Part shown: one piece after another, positions 18,590 through 26,801 of the stretch
Numbering within the stretch: position 1 is the stretch's first letter
Layout of the letters: each line of letters opens with the position of its first letter
Source: Tetzosporium hominis
GTDB taxonomy: Bacteria > Bacillota > Bacilli > Bacillales_A > Planococcaceae
NCBI RefSeq assembly: GCF_002265435.1
Contig: NZ_NOKQ01000201.1
Coordinates: 1 to 36,839, forward strand
DNA: 36,839 nucleotides
Direction: 5' to 3'
Translations under genes and position numbers: made by a program
The notes under the pieces: model-generated
Databases searched by the model: none
What the model saw: only the letters and a program-made list of their open reading frames with translations
Told to the model about the DNA's origin: nothing

Positions 18590-19318
18590 ATGTCTCATCA
18601 AAAAATTGCCTTCTCTATATTGATCACGTATGTGTTAATGCAACTGTCTGGTGCAGTTGGACCTATCCCACTCGTTTTCTTATTTGAACGGTTGGGTTAC
18701 GCGGACCCAGAAATGCAAGCCATCGGCTGGTGGATTTTCTCGAGTATGCTTGCAGCCGTCGTCATCTTTTTCTATTTCATCCGAAAAGATAAGACATTTT
18801 TAAAGCCACTTGGCCCTAAGCCTTCTAATACAGCAGGCGTTATCGGATGGGGAATCGTCGGATTCTTCATGGTGCTCTTTGGTCAAGCACTAGCCGCTGG
18901 AATTGAACAGTTGATCGGTATTGAGCCAGGTTCTGAGAACACGGCACTCTTTATTAAAATTGCTAAATCGGTTCCTGTCGTAGTGTTTGCTATCGCCATC
19001 TTCGCTCCTATCTTAGAAGAGATTTTGTTCCGTCGTATCTTATTCGGCATGCTGCTTCCAAAGACCAACTTCTTTATCGCGGCCTTGATTAGTTCCGTGA
19101 TGTTTGGAATCATCCACTTTGAACTGAGCCACATCTTACTGTATTCAGTATCTGGATTTATATTCGCGTTTATCTACTATAAGACCAAGCGAATTGCCGC
19201 ATCTATACTAGCCCATATGCTACTTAACGGATTCGTGGTACTCGTCCAGTTCTTCGCAGAAGACCTACAGAAGTTTGCAGAACGGTACGGGCAAGTGTTC
19301 ATCACATTCTTTAACTAA
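18590..19318 (+). CDS. CPBP family intramembrane metalloprotease
   Basis: A 242-residue polytopic membrane protein of the CAAX protease/bacteriocin-processing (Abi, CPBP) family. The three active-site motifs are present: EEILFRR, FGIIHF and the HMLLN-type His/Asn. About seven membrane helices. It occupies the place of B. subtilis ydiL beside groES. ATG at 18590 is preferred over an upstream TTG in frame (18554); AAAGGA lies 12 bases upstream. CPBP proteins have roles from prenyl-protein processing to bacteriocin self-immunity, and the substrate here is unknown. Confidence 0.88.
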   Translation: MSHQKIAFSILITYVLMQLSGAVGPIPLVFLFERLGYADPEMQAIGWWIFSSMLAAVVIFFYFIRKDKTFLKPLGPKPSNTAGVIGWGIVGFFMVLFGQALAAGIEQLIGIEPGSENTALFIKIAKSVPVVVFAIAIFAPILEEILFRRILFGMLLPKTNFFIAALISSVMFGIIHFELSHILLYSVSGFIFAFIYYKTKRIAASILAHMLLNGFVVLVQFFAEDLQKFAERYGQVFITFFN

Positions 19319-19321
19319 CGA

Positions 19322-19351
19322 AAAAAAGCCATCCTCGATGAAGGATGGCTT
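19322..19351. terminator. Bidirectional terminator (CPBP gene / tatC)
   Basis: AAAGCCATCC and GGATGGCTTT arms with a seven-base loop. The minus-strand T-run is stronger, but the element serves both convergent genes. Confidence 0.85.
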
Positions 19352-19354
19352 TCT

Positions 19355-20122
19355 TTATGCCTGTTGCATGCGCTGTTGTTCTTCAAGCTTCCGTTTCGCT
19401 TCAGCAGCTAAATACTTGCGGTACCCGAATCGTGAAATCGCAATACTGATCTCGTAAAGTAAGAACAATGGAACCGATGTAAATAGATGCGAAACAATGT
19501 CCGGTGGTGTAATGAAGGCCGCAATGATGAATAGGACAAAATATGCCATTTTTCGAGCCTTTACCAGCATTTGTGGATTTACTAGTCCCAGTCGTGTTAA
19601 AAACAATAAGACGATTGGAAGTTGGAAAATCACACCGAACGGAAGAGTGATTTGAAAAATAAAGTTAAAGTAATCGTTGATACTGATGATCTGCGTAATC
19701 CCCAGTTCTCCAGCCAGTCCTGTCATGAAAGACATCAAGTAGGGGAACAATAAAAAGTACGAAAACGCCACGCCACCTAAAAACAATAGGAAGGCAAACG
19801 GAATGTAGCTCAGCGTTGCACGGCGTTCTGGTTCATGCAGTCCTGGACTTACAAATGCCCAAAGTTGATAAAAGATTACAGGCGATGTAAAGGTGAACGC
19901 TAAAAACAGGACCACTTTTAGATAAATCAGAAATGGGTCCATCACTTGTAGCGCATTCAATGTAATATTTTCAGCGGTTTCCGCATTTTGAAGGTAATTG
20001 ATCAGTGGTTTGGCTAAAAAAAAGCTACCAATCACAGCCACTGTTAAGAAGAGAACCATAACAAATAGCCGTTTTCGGAGCTCATTTAAATGTTCCACCA
20101 CTGTAAATTCATTGTTATTCAT
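19355..20122 (-). CDS. tatC: Sec-independent translocase subunit TatC
   Basis: The receptor component of the twin-arginine translocase, recognising the RR signal peptide of folded exported proteins. The 255 residues have the six-helix layout and conserved segments VVEHLNELRKRLF at the N-terminus, SPVIFYQLWAFVSPGL, and FGVIFQLPIVL. ATG at 20122 has AGGATG upstream. It follows tatA by 16 bases, forming a minimal tatA-tatC pair like B. subtilis tatAy-tatCy in the same neighbourhood. Confidence 0.96.
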   Translation of the reverse strand: MNNNEFTVVEHLNELRKRLFVMVLFLTVAVIGSFFLAKPLINYLQNAETAENITLNALQVMDPFLIYLKVVLFLAFTFTSPVIFYQLWAFVSPGLHEPERRATLSYIPFAFLLFLGGVAFSYFLLFPYLMSFMTGLAGELGITQIISINDYFNFIFQITLPFGVIFQLPIVLLFLTRLGLVNPQMLVKARKMAYFVLFIIAAFITPPDIVSHLFTSVPLFLLYEISIAISRFGYRKYLAAEAKRKLEEQQRMQQA

Positions 20123-20138
20123 GAATGAACATCCTAAC

Positions 20139-20333
20139 TTACTTAACGTCAGATTTCGGTGGATCTACTTTTTTCACGTCATCATCGTCGTCATCTGCTA
20201 AGCCTTTTGTAGCCGTTTTAAATTCACGAAGCGTAGAACCCATAGCTCGTCCTAGCTCAGGCAATTTTTTCGGCCCGAACAAAAGAAGTGCAACAATACC
20301 AATAACAATTAAGCTGATTGGACCTGCAGTCAT
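20139..20333 (-). CDS. tatA: Sec-independent translocase subunit TatA
   Basis: A pore-forming Tat subunit of 64 residues: one N-terminal membrane helix ([16 protein letters not shown]), the hinge [14 protein letters not shown], an amphipathic helix, and an acidic tail with a run of Asp. ATG at 20333 is chosen because AAGGAGG lies eight bases upstream; the frame extends three codons further to a GTG without support. Cotranscribed with tatC. Confidence 0.93.
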   Translation of the reverse strand: MTAGPISLIVIGIVALLLFGPKKLPELGRAMGSTLREFKTATKGLADDDDDDVKKVDPPKSDVK

Positions 20334-20426
20334 TGCGGGCACCTCCTTAAGTAGTATGCCTTCATCTTACATCATTTGCTACCAATTTGCTATTTCTACA
20401 CCAAGTCTAGATGTGACAGTTTTACG

Positions 20427-21062
20427 TCAACTATGATTTCGAATCAAATAGATAAGCGTTTGTAACTCTACGGACAGATCAATAGTCTGGACGCGAATTT
20501 CTGGGCTGACACTTAGACGAACCGGAGTAAAATTCAAGATACCCTTGATACCGGTTGCTTCTAAACGAGTTGCTGTCTCTTGTGCTGTCCGACTTGGCAC
20601 GGTTAAGATGCAAAGCTCTACGCCGTACTCTGCGATTTTTTCTTCGAGTAGATCAGGATGAAACACAGGTATTCCTGACTTCTCTTCCCCTTCAGCTGAT
20701 GCATGTGTATCAAATGCCACCACAATTTTCGTGTTGTGGTTCTTTTGAAAATTGTAATTCAGGAAAGCAGTTCCCAAGTTCCCTACTCCGATCAAAGCCA
20801 CATTCGTCGCTTCATCTTGATCGAGTGTCTGTCTGAAGAACTGAAGCAAGTGCTCCACATCGTAGCCGTACCCTTTCTTACCTAACGCACCGAAATGAGA
20901 AAAGTCTCGACGAATAGTCGCCGAATCAATGTTCATCGCATCGCTCAACTCTTGAGACGAAATACGGGTCTGTCCTGCTTTATGGAAGTTCTGTAAAAAT
21001 CGATAGTATAAAGGCAAGCGCTTTGTCGTCGCCTGCGGGATTTTGGATTTATCCACTGTCAC
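20427..21062 (-). CDS. rex: Redox-sensing transcriptional repressor Rex
   Basis: Represses fermentation and respiration genes when NADH is low, released by NADH. The 211 residues have an N-terminal winged helix ([19 protein letters not shown], then [12 protein letters not shown]) and a Rossmann NAD(H)-binding domain with GVGNLG at 92-97, plus the C-terminal swapped helix (LQTLIYLI). The start codon is GTG at 21062 with AGGAGG eight bases upstream. No full Rex operator was found in its own promoter region. Confidence 0.97.
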   Translation of the reverse strand: MTVDKSKIPQATTKRLPLYYRFLQNFHKAGQTRISSQELSDAMNIDSATIRRDFSHFGALGKKGYGYDVEHLLQFFRQTLDQDEATNVALIGVGNLGTAFLNYNFQKNHNTKIVVAFDTHASAEGEEKSGIPVFHPDLLEEKIAEYGVELCILTVPSRTAQETATRLEATGIKGILNFTPVRLSVSPEIRVQTIDLSVELQTLIYLIRNHS

Positions 21063-21089
21063 GCCATTCGCCTCCTGTAAATCAGCTTT

Positions 21090-21118
21090 ATCTTACACCT
21101 CCCCCGCTGTTCTGTAAA
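21090..21118 (-). promoter_or_regulatory. rex promoter
   Basis: TTTACA (21113-21118), a 17-bp spacer and TAAGAT (21090-21095) on the minus strand. A CCCGCT / AGCGGG inverted repeat (21103-21123) brackets the -35, possibly an operator. Confidence 0.65.
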
Positions 21119-21127
21119 GCGGGCGCA

Positions 21128-21156
21128 TTGCTCATCAAAGCACTATCCAGTAAACT
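21128..21156 (+). promoter_or_regulatory. Promoter of the ABC-F gene
   Basis: TTGCTC (21128-21133), a 17-bp spacer and TAAACT (21151-21156), divergent from the rex promoter. Confidence 0.6.
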
Positions 21157-21182
21157 AAATAGAGAGAATTGAGGTGGAATCC

Positions 21183-23117
21183 ATGATTGTATTACAAGTC
21201 CAAAATGTCACAAAATCCTTCGCTGGTGAAGAGGTTTTGATCAATTGTAAATTAGAAGTGAAAGAACGTGAACGTGTAGCACTGGTTGGTCGCAATGGAG
21301 CAGGTAAATCTACACTGCTTAAGATCATTGCTGGGGAGATGAGCTACGACTCCGGAAACATCGTGATTCCAAAAAACAAAACGTTTGGCTACTTAGAACA
21401 GCACTCTGGCCTTGATAGTCCCTTATCTATTTGGGATGAGATGATGACGGTCTTCGAACCACTGAAGCAACAAGAACGTCGACTCCGAGAGCTTGAACAC
21501 CGGATGGCTGATCCTGCGGTTTACGAAGATGCCGTTGCCTATGAAAAAGTGACACAAGATTACGATCAGCTGCAGCTCGACTTCAAAGATGCAGGCGGCT
21601 TCCGCTATGAAAGTGATACGCGGTCAGTGCTGCACGGCTTGCAGTTTTATCCGGAAGACTATGACAAACCGGTCCAGTCGTTGTCTGGTGGTCAGCGAAC
21701 ACGTCTTGCTCTAGCTAAGCAGTTGTTAATCCAGCCGGACTTGCTGCTCCTTGATGAGCCGACCAACCACTTGGATATCGAGACCCTAGCATTCCTTGAA
21801 AATTATTTGAAAGGCTATCCTGGCGCTATCGTCATCGTTTCCCATGACCGTTACTTCTTAGACCAAGTCACGACACTCGTCTACGAGATTTCTCGTCGCA
21901 AAATCACCCGTTATGTAGGGAACTATTCGGCGTATCTCGATCAAAAAGCGCTCGATTACGAACGAGACGTCAAGCAGTTTGAGCGGGAACAAGAAGAAAA
22001 AGCGAAACTAGAAGATTTCATAAGCCGGAACCTCGCTCGTGCATCTACAACGAAAATGGCACAATCACGGAGAAAAGTGCTTGAAAAAACCGATTGGATG
22101 GACTCTCCTTCAGGAGACGAAAAATCGGCAGCATTCGGCTTTTCGATTGAACGCGAAAGCGGAAATGATGTGTTACGTCTTGATCAAGTTGCTATTGGCT
22201 ATGATCAGAAGATGGTCTCTAAAGGAATTTCATTCCCTGTATATAAGAAAGATCGAATCGCCTTGATTGGACCAAACGGAATCGGCAAATCCACGTTACT
22301 CAAAACGGTGATGAAAAAATCGCCTCTTTTAGATGGAGAAATCCTGTACGGAACAAATGTACAATTCGGATACTACGATCAAGACCAAGCCGATTTAAAA
22401 TCTACAAAGACGGTTCTCCAAGAACTTTGGGATGAATGGCCACTAATGAACGAGCGAGATGTACGTACAGCACTCGGACGCTTCCTGTTCTCAGGTGACG
22501 ATGTGTTAAAGCCAGTATCTTCCCTATCCGGTGGAGAGAAGGCCCGACTGGCCCTTGCTAAACTAATGCTTTTAAAAGCTAATACGCTCGTACTTGATGA
22601 ACCAACCAACCATTTGGACCTCGATAGCAAAGAAGTCCTCGAGAATGCGCTAATTGATTTCCCAGGAACTTTATTGTTCGTCTCGCACGACCGGTACTTT
22701 ATTAACCGAATTGCCACGAAAGTGGTTGAGTTGTCACCAACCGGTAGTGAACTTTATTTAGGAGATTACGATTACTATTTAGAAAAGAAACAAGAAGAAC
22801 TCGAACTCAAGCAACTAGCTGCTGTTGAGAACCAAGCTACGCGAAGATCTGAACCCGTTGCTTCGACCACTCAAATCGACAAAAATGCAAAAAAGCGTGA
22901 ACGTCAAATCACGCGCAGGATTACAGAAATTGAAGAATCGATGCACCAACTTGAGACTCAGAAAAAGAGTATCGAAGAAGAATTGTGCAAACCGGAAGTC
23001 TTTGGAGATCATGAGCAAGTGAGTGCCTTTAACTCGGAACTAGAAACCCTCACTGACCAACATGATGAATTGTCTATCGAATGGTTAGAGTTGCAGGAAG
23101 AATTAGAAGCATTATAG
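21183..23117 (+). CDS. ABC-F family ATPase (YdiF-like)
   Basis: A 644-residue soluble protein with two ABC ATPase cassettes and no membrane segment. Cassette one has GRNGAGKST, LSGGQRTRLALAK and LLLLDEPTNHLD. A charged linker follows (about 240-310, the P-site tRNA-interacting motif region of ABC-F proteins). Cassette two has GPNGIGKST, LSGGEKARLALAK and LVLDEPTNHLD. A lysine/glutamate-rich coiled-coil tail ends the protein. ABC-F proteins act on ribosomes; this neighbourhood matches B. subtilis ydiF next to rex. ATG at 21183 with GAGGTGG five bases upstream is preferred to an in-frame GTG three codons earlier. A role in antibiotic resistance is possible but not indicated. Confidence 0.93.
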   Translation: MIVLQVQNVTKSFAGEEVLINCKLEVKERERVALVGRNGAGKSTLLKIIAGEMSYDSGNIVIPKNKTFGYLEQHSGLDSPLSIWDEMMTVFEPLKQQERRLRELEHRMADPAVYEDAVAYEKVTQDYDQLQLDFKDAGGFRYESDTRSVLHGLQFYPEDYDKPVQSLSGGQRTRLALAKQLLIQPDLLLLDEPTNHLDIETLAFLENYLKGYPGAIVIVSHDRYFLDQVTTLVYEISRRKITRYVGNYSAYLDQKALDYERDVKQFEREQEEKAKLEDFISRNLARASTTKMAQSRRKVLEKTDWMDSPSGDEKSAAFGFSIERESGNDVLRLDQVAIGYDQKMVSKGISFPVYKKDRIALIGPNGIGKSTLLKTVMKKSPLLDGEILYGTNVQFGYYDQDQADLKSTKTVLQELWDEWPLMNERDVRTALGRFLFSGDDVLKPVSSLSGGEKARLALAKLMLLKANTLVLDEPTNHLDLDSKEVLENALIDFPGTLLFVSHDRYFINRIATKVVELSPTGSELYLGDYDYYLEKKQEELELKQLAAVENQATRRSEPVASTTQIDKNAKKRERQITRRITEIEESMHQLETQKKSIEEELCKPEVFGDHEQVSAFNSELETLTDQHDELSIEWLELQEELEAL

Positions 23118-23118
23118 G

Positions 23119-23145
23119 AAGAGCCAGCATTCGTGCTGGTTCTTT
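23119..23145 (+). terminator. ABC-F gene terminator
   Basis: GAGCCAGCA-TTCG-TGCTGGTTC followed by TTTTC directly after the stop codon. Confidence 0.85.
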
Positions 23146-23211
23146 TCTTTTTCGACAGAATCCCCTATATGTTGGTCAAGAGGAAATTTTAAAAATTTCT
23201 CTTCCACAGAT

Positions 23212-23369
23212 TCATACACAGTCAAAATGGCTTTATATAAACTGTCAACAGACTTATACACATTATCCACAAGTCTAATTGGTAGTTATTCACACAAAAG
23301 AAGAATAATCCACCACAACATATTGTGTTATCCATAGTTACCCACAAGTTACTAACAGATTGTGCATAA
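23212..23369. other. DnaA-box cluster in the ABC-F / tsaD intergenic region
   Basis: Four exact TTATNCACA DnaA boxes: TTATACACA (23254-23262), TTATCCACA (23263-23271), TTATTCACA (23286-23294), and TTATGCACA on the minus strand (23361-23369). Three near-matches are TCATACACA (23212-23220), TTATCCATA (23328-23336) and TTACCCACA (23338-23346). The region is AT-rich and gene-free. In B. subtilis a DnaA-binding cluster is known at the equivalent place beside gcp/tsaD (from memory of DnaA ChIP work), where such clusters titrate DnaA and tune replication initiation. An oriC is not implied, since dnaA and dnaN are absent. Confidence 0.85.
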
Positions 23370-23430
23370 GTACAGATGTTCCCTCTTGACGAATCTCGTC
23401 ACATTTGATAATTCTCTGTAATTTTTGTAA

Positions 23431-23462
23431 TAAAAAAGACCGTAGAGTATCTCTACAGTCTT
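23431..23462 (-). terminator. tsaD terminator overlapping its stop codon
   Basis: The minus strand has AAGACTGTAGAG-ATAC-TCTACGGTCTT followed by TTTTATT. The 5' arm contains the last sense codons and the TAG stop of tsaD. Confidence 0.85.
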
Positions 23463-24469
23463 GTCCAACTCACTAGTGGCATGCCCGGACGTCCATTCAT
23501 AGCATAATCACTACGTTCTCCCGCAATAAATTTTGAGTAGCCTGCTGCCGCGATCATCGCTGCATTGTCTGTGCAAAGCGGTAAACTTGGAACATAGAAC
23601 GGGATTCCTTGTTTCTCAAACGTCACTTCAAGAGTAGTTCGCAAGCCTTTATTGGCTGCAACCCCTCCTGCTGCAATGACCTGTTTCACGCCGTATTCTT
23701 CTGCTGCACGACGCGTCTTCTCAACGACCACTTCTACAACACTTTGTTGAAACCCAGCTGCTACATGTGAAGGATTGATCTCTTGTCCTTTTTGTTGAAG
23801 ATTGTGTTGGTAGTTAATGACCGCAGACTTCAAGCCGCTGAAGCTAAAATCATACGACCCATCTTCTAACCACACGCGAGGAAACTCGACAGCACCATCA
23901 CTTTGCTCTGCTAATCGGTCAATATGAGGTCCTCCTGGATAAGGTAATGATAGCACGCGCGCCACTTTATCGTATGCTTCTCCAGCTGCGTCATCTCGCG
24001 TCTCGCCTATCTTTTCAAAGTGGCCATCTTGCTGCATGACGATCAATTCCGTATGACCACCTGAGATAACTAGAGATAGCATAGGAAACTCCATCGGATT
24101 TTCAAGTGCGTTCGCATAAATATGCCCTGCTATATGATGAACACCAATCAAAGGAAGCTGATGCGCAAATGCGAATGCTTTTGCCGCTTGAATCCCAATA
24201 AGAAGTGCTCCTACTAGACCAGGGCCTTCCGTTACGGCAACTGCATCCAGCTGCTTCGGGGTCAGGCCAGCTTCTTCAAGCGCTTGTTCAATCACGAGTG
24301 TGATTTGTTCTACGTGATGACGAGAGGCCACTTCAGGTACGACTCCGCCAAAACGTTTGTGACTATCAATTTGTGACGCAACTATATTGGAAACGATCGT
24401 CGTCCCATCTTTGACGATAGCTGCCGCTGTCTCATCACAACTCGTCTCAATTCCTAATATATATGTCAT
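23453..24469 (-). CDS. tsaD: tRNA t6A37 threonylcarbamoyltransferase TsaD
   Basis: Transfers the threonylcarbamoyl group to A37 of ANN-decoding tRNAs with TsaB and TsaE. The 338 residues show the ASKHA fold: [10 protein letters not shown] at the start, metal-binding SRHHVEQI and [19 protein letters not shown], and [15 protein letters not shown] at 24469 overlaps the rimI stop as TAATG, with GGTGG seven bases upstream inside rimI; an in-frame extension of five codons is unsupported. Last gene of the tsaE-tsaB-rimI-tsaD run. Confidence 0.97.
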   Translation of the reverse strand: MTYILGIETSCDETAAAIVKDGTTIVSNIVASQIDSHKRFGGVVPEVASRHHVEQITLVIEQALEEAGLTPKQLDAVAVTEGPGLVGALLIGIQAAKAFAFAHQLPLIGVHHIAGHIYANALENPMEFPMLSLVISGGHTELIVMQQDGHFEKIGETRDDAAGEAYDKVARVLSLPYPGGPHIDRLAEQSDGAVEFPRVWLEDGSYDFSFSGLKSAVINYQHNLQQKGQEINPSHVAAGFQQSVVEVVVEKTRRAAEEYGVKQVIAAGGVAANKGLRTTLEVTFEKQGIPFYVPSLPLCTDNAAMIAAAGYSKFIAGERSDYAMNGRPGMPLVSWTRL

Positions 24470-24921
24470 TAAAATTCCACCCACATTACGAGCGCATCTT
24501 CATGCGTATCCGTATAGTAATTTTTCCGGATTCCACCGTCTCGGAATCCTAATTTGCGGTACAGGTTTTGAGCGACATCATTCGTCACACGAACTTCGAG
24601 TGTCATGATGCGTCCACCGTACTCTTTTGTGACACGAATAGCTTCTCTCATTAAAAGCTCGCCGTACCCTTTTCCTCTGCACTGAGTGGTCACTGCCACA
24701 TTGGTAATATGGCATTCATCCGTGACGAGCCACATCCCGCAAAATGCTACGATGTTTCCTGGTTCAAGCTCTCCGACGATGTAATACGCAAACTTGTTTG
24801 CAAGCATTTCATTGACGAAGGCTTCGCGTGTCCAAGGGGTTGGGAAGGCTTCTTTTTCTAGTTCCCATACACCATCCACGTCTTCAAGTGTCATCTTTCG
24901 AAAAGAGATCGTGTTATTCAT
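24469..24921 (-). CDS. rimI: Ribosomal protein S18-alanine N-acetyltransferase RimI
   Basis: A GNAT-fold acetyltransferase of 150 residues that acetylates the N-terminus of ribosomal protein S18, and possibly other proteins. Visible are the acetyl-CoA motif [32 protein letters not shown], and [16 protein letters not shown] near the end. The start overlaps the tsaB end by eight bases (ATGAATAA), so translation is coupled. Its place between tsaB and tsaD is conserved in Bacillales. Confidence 0.94.
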   Translation of the reverse strand: MNNTISFRKMTLEDVDGVWELEKEAFPTPWTREAFVNEMLANKFAYYIVGELEPGNIVAFCGMWLVTDECHITNVAVTTQCRGKGYGELLMREAIRVTKEYGGRIMTLEVRVTNDVAQNLYRKLGFRDGGIRKNYYTDTHEDALVMWVEF

Positions 24922-25588
24922 TTGCTTTCATCCAGTTCACTTCGGCTTCTGTCAGACGCAAATAATCGGGAGTGAGCGTATGAATCTCTGGTGTCGGTTC
25001 ACTATGCTGAGCAAGTGCGACTAGCTCTGAAGCACGCGGTAGTTGTTCAGCCACACCAGCTAAGTAAGAGGTAAGTCCAGATGCCGCAATGGCTTCTGTG
25101 AACTTATGGACATCTTGTCCGCACCATAATACTGGCTGCTCCTGTTCATGTAAGAAGGTAAGTAACTCATCAAAAGCAAGATGTCTCTCTACCAGTGGCT
25201 GCTGGTCCTGGTACACACCAGCAAAGACATGCTGACGTCTCGCATCCATGATACTAACCGTGACCCCTGAGAACCATTTTCCCGGTGCCGCAAGCACTGC
25301 GAGACTTGAAACCGGGTAAACAGGAATTTCTAGTGACCAAGCGAGTGTCTTAGCAAGTGTCATTCCAATTCGAATACCCGTGTAAGAACCCGGTCCTTTT
25401 GCTACTGCAATGGCATCCAGTTGGTCGGGTGTAATCCCGGCCTCTTTCATGATGCGCTCAATAGCCGGCATCGCTGCCACAGAATGCGTCGTCGGAAAAC
25501 TATCCGTATGTTCAATCAACACGCGTCCCTCTTCAACGAGTGCCACGCTGAGTGGTGTGTTTGATGTATCAATCCCTAGCCAAATCAT
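24914..25588 (-). CDS. tsaB: tRNA t6A biosynthesis protein TsaB
   Basis: The ASKHA-fold partner that scaffolds TsaD and TsaE in t6A synthesis. 224 residues beginning [19 protein letters not shown], with [14 protein letters not shown] as the family signature. The ATG at 25588 is selected because GAGGAG lies seven bases upstream, inside tsaE; the frame continues five codons upstream from a TTG. It overlaps the end of tsaE by 20 bases and the start of rimI by eight. Confidence 0.94.
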   Translation of the reverse strand: MIWLGIDTSNTPLSVALVEEGRVLIEHTDSFPTTHSVAAMPAIERIMKEAGITPDQLDAIAVAKGPGSYTGIRIGMTLAKTLAWSLEIPVYPVSSLAVLAAPGKWFSGVTVSIMDARRQHVFAGVYQDQQPLVERHLAFDELLTFLHEQEQPVLWCGQDVHKFTEAIAASGLTSYLAGVAEQLPRASELVALAQHSEPTPEIHTLTPDYLRLTEAEVNWMKANE

Positions 25589-26033
25589 GTGCCATCTCCT
25601 CAAGTACCTGTTGATATCGCTCTGATGTTGTCGTCATCGTACAAATTCTCTCACCGTTATCTGACAATCGGATTGTCATTTCGATGCGGTCGTCAGGTAA
25701 AGCGTAGTCAATAAACTGCGCCCATTCTACAACAGACACGGCCTGCTCGTCAAAATAGTCATCCCATCCTAAATCTTCTTCACTGTCTGCTAGACGGTAG
25801 ACATCCATATGATAAAACGGCAGACGCCCTTCGTATTCCTTCACAATTGTAAAGGTAGGACTGTTTACATTGCCTTCTACTCCAAGGCCAGCCGCAAAAA
25901 ACTTTGTCCATGTCGTCTTCCCTGCCCCTAGATCCCCTTCAAGCGTGATCACTTCGCCGCCTTGCATTCGTAAGGCAAGAGCCTGAGCATGAGATGTTGT
26001 ATCTTCTAAAGTTGTCCAAATAAATTGATGCAT
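25569..26033 (-). CDS. tsaE: tRNA t6A biosynthesis ATPase TsaE
   Basis: A P-loop ATPase that cycles the TsaB-TsaD complex. The Walker A motif is [12 protein letters not shown]; switch-like [11 protein letters not shown] and HMDVYRL follow, then VVEWAQ. The protein has 154 residues. Of two close ATG codons the second (26033) is preferred, because GGAG is one base from the first but eight from the second. First gene of the coupled t6A/RimI operon. TsaC/Sua5, which makes the threonylcarbamoyl donor, is not in the window. Confidence 0.93.
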   Translation of the reverse strand: MHQFIWTTLEDTTSHAQALALRMQGGEVITLEGDLGAGKTTWTKFFAAGLGVEGNVNSPTFTIVKEYEGRLPFYHMDVYRLADSEEDLGWDDYFDEQAVSVVEWAQFIDYALPDDRIEMTIRLSDNGERICTMTTTSERYQQVLEEMAHDLARD

Positions 26034-26063
26034 TGTCATTCTCCGTTCTGTTCACTGCCCTTC

Positions 26064-26092
26064 ATTATAATATGAAGCGCAAGAAGTTGCCA
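26064..26092 (-). promoter_or_regulatory. Promoter of tsaE-tsaB-rimI-tsaD
   Basis: TGGCAA (26087-26092), a 17-bp spacer and TATAAT (26064-26069) on the minus strand. The -35 abuts the stop codon of the upstream SGNH hydrolase gene, and no terminator lies between, so some read-through is likely. Confidence 0.6.
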
Positions 26093-26093
26093 C

Positions 26094-26711
26094 CTACGCA
26101 AACCAGCTCTTCACGCGGTCAAAGAAACTGATTTTACGAGGAGATAGCGTCTCTTTCTTTTGTTGAATGACAGGTACTAGAGTTTCGGCTACCACTGCAT
26201 ATCCCGCTTCTCCGTAATGAAGGCCATCATCTTCTTTTCCCTTAAGGGCCACAGCAAGGTTCGGATGCTTCATAAAGGCCGCATAGAGATCTGCAAACCC
26301 TGTTTTGTACTCTGCGACGACCTCTTTCACAGCATCTCCGTAAGCTTCTAGCACTTGATTGGAGCGCTGCGTCTGCTTCGTTTCGTCAACTGGTGGCGGC
26401 GTTACCAAAATGCATCGTTCTGGCCCGATGGCTTGTACCATCTGCTCAAGGTTTGCTTTGTACATTTCTCGAGCTACGTGCTTATGAGCAGAAGAATCAT
26501 TAGATCCAAACTGGATAACGACTAAATCCGGATGCTGCGCCAAAATATCTTTAGAAAACCGCTTCATGGCATCGTTTGTCGTATTGCCACTGACTCCCTT
26601 GTTAATAAGCTCATCTTGTGGGAAATGCGGTTGTAACTTTGCGTTGATCATCGGCTCCTTCAAGCCTTCATGCCGAGCTGTTAAACTATCTCCAAATAGG
26701 ATGATTTTCAT
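26094..26711 (-). CDS. SGNH/GDSL-family hydrolase (esterase or lipase-like)
   Basis: A 205-residue serine hydrolase with the block motifs of the family: FGDSLTAR (nucleophilic Ser) at the start, NKGVSGNTT (block II Gly), QFGSNDSS (block III Asn), and DGLHYGEAGY (catalytic Asp and His). There is no signal peptide, so it is probably cytosolic. GGAGG precedes the ATG by nine bases. The natural ester or acyl substrate cannot be inferred. It occupies the position upstream of tsaE where B. subtilis has thiL. Confidence 0.88.
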   Translation of the reverse strand: MKIILFGDSLTARHEGLKEPMINAKLQPHFPQDELINKGVSGNTTNDAMKRFSKDILAQHPDLVVIQFGSNDSSAHKHVAREMYKANLEQMVQAIGPERCILVTPPPVDETKQTQRSNQVLEAYGDAVKEVVAEYKTGFADLYAAFMKHPNLAVALKGKEDDGLHYGEAGYAVVAETLVPVIQQKKETLSPRKISFFDRVKSWFA

Positions 26712-26730
26712 AGTGACTTTCCTCCAGGTT

Positions 26731-26759
26731 TTGAATGTATCAAAATGATGGTATTATAT
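26731..26759 (+). promoter_or_regulatory. Promoter of the acyltransferase/lipoprotein pair
   Basis: TTGAAT (26731-26736), a 17-bp spacer and TTATAT (26754-26759), divergent from the SGNH gene. Confidence 0.5.
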
Positions 26760-26801
26760 CGTGTGGACATTTAATTTCTCCTCTTGAAAGGAGGGTGCCA
26801 A

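Noticed and set aside
20343-21173. A Rex operator in the rex or tatA upstream regions.
   Set aside because: No TTGTGAA...TTCACAA-type palindrome is present in either gap.
23150-23450. The DnaA-box cluster as a chromosomal origin.
   Set aside because: dnaA and dnaN are absent and the flanking genes are not origin genes; a secondary DnaA-binding cluster is the better reading.
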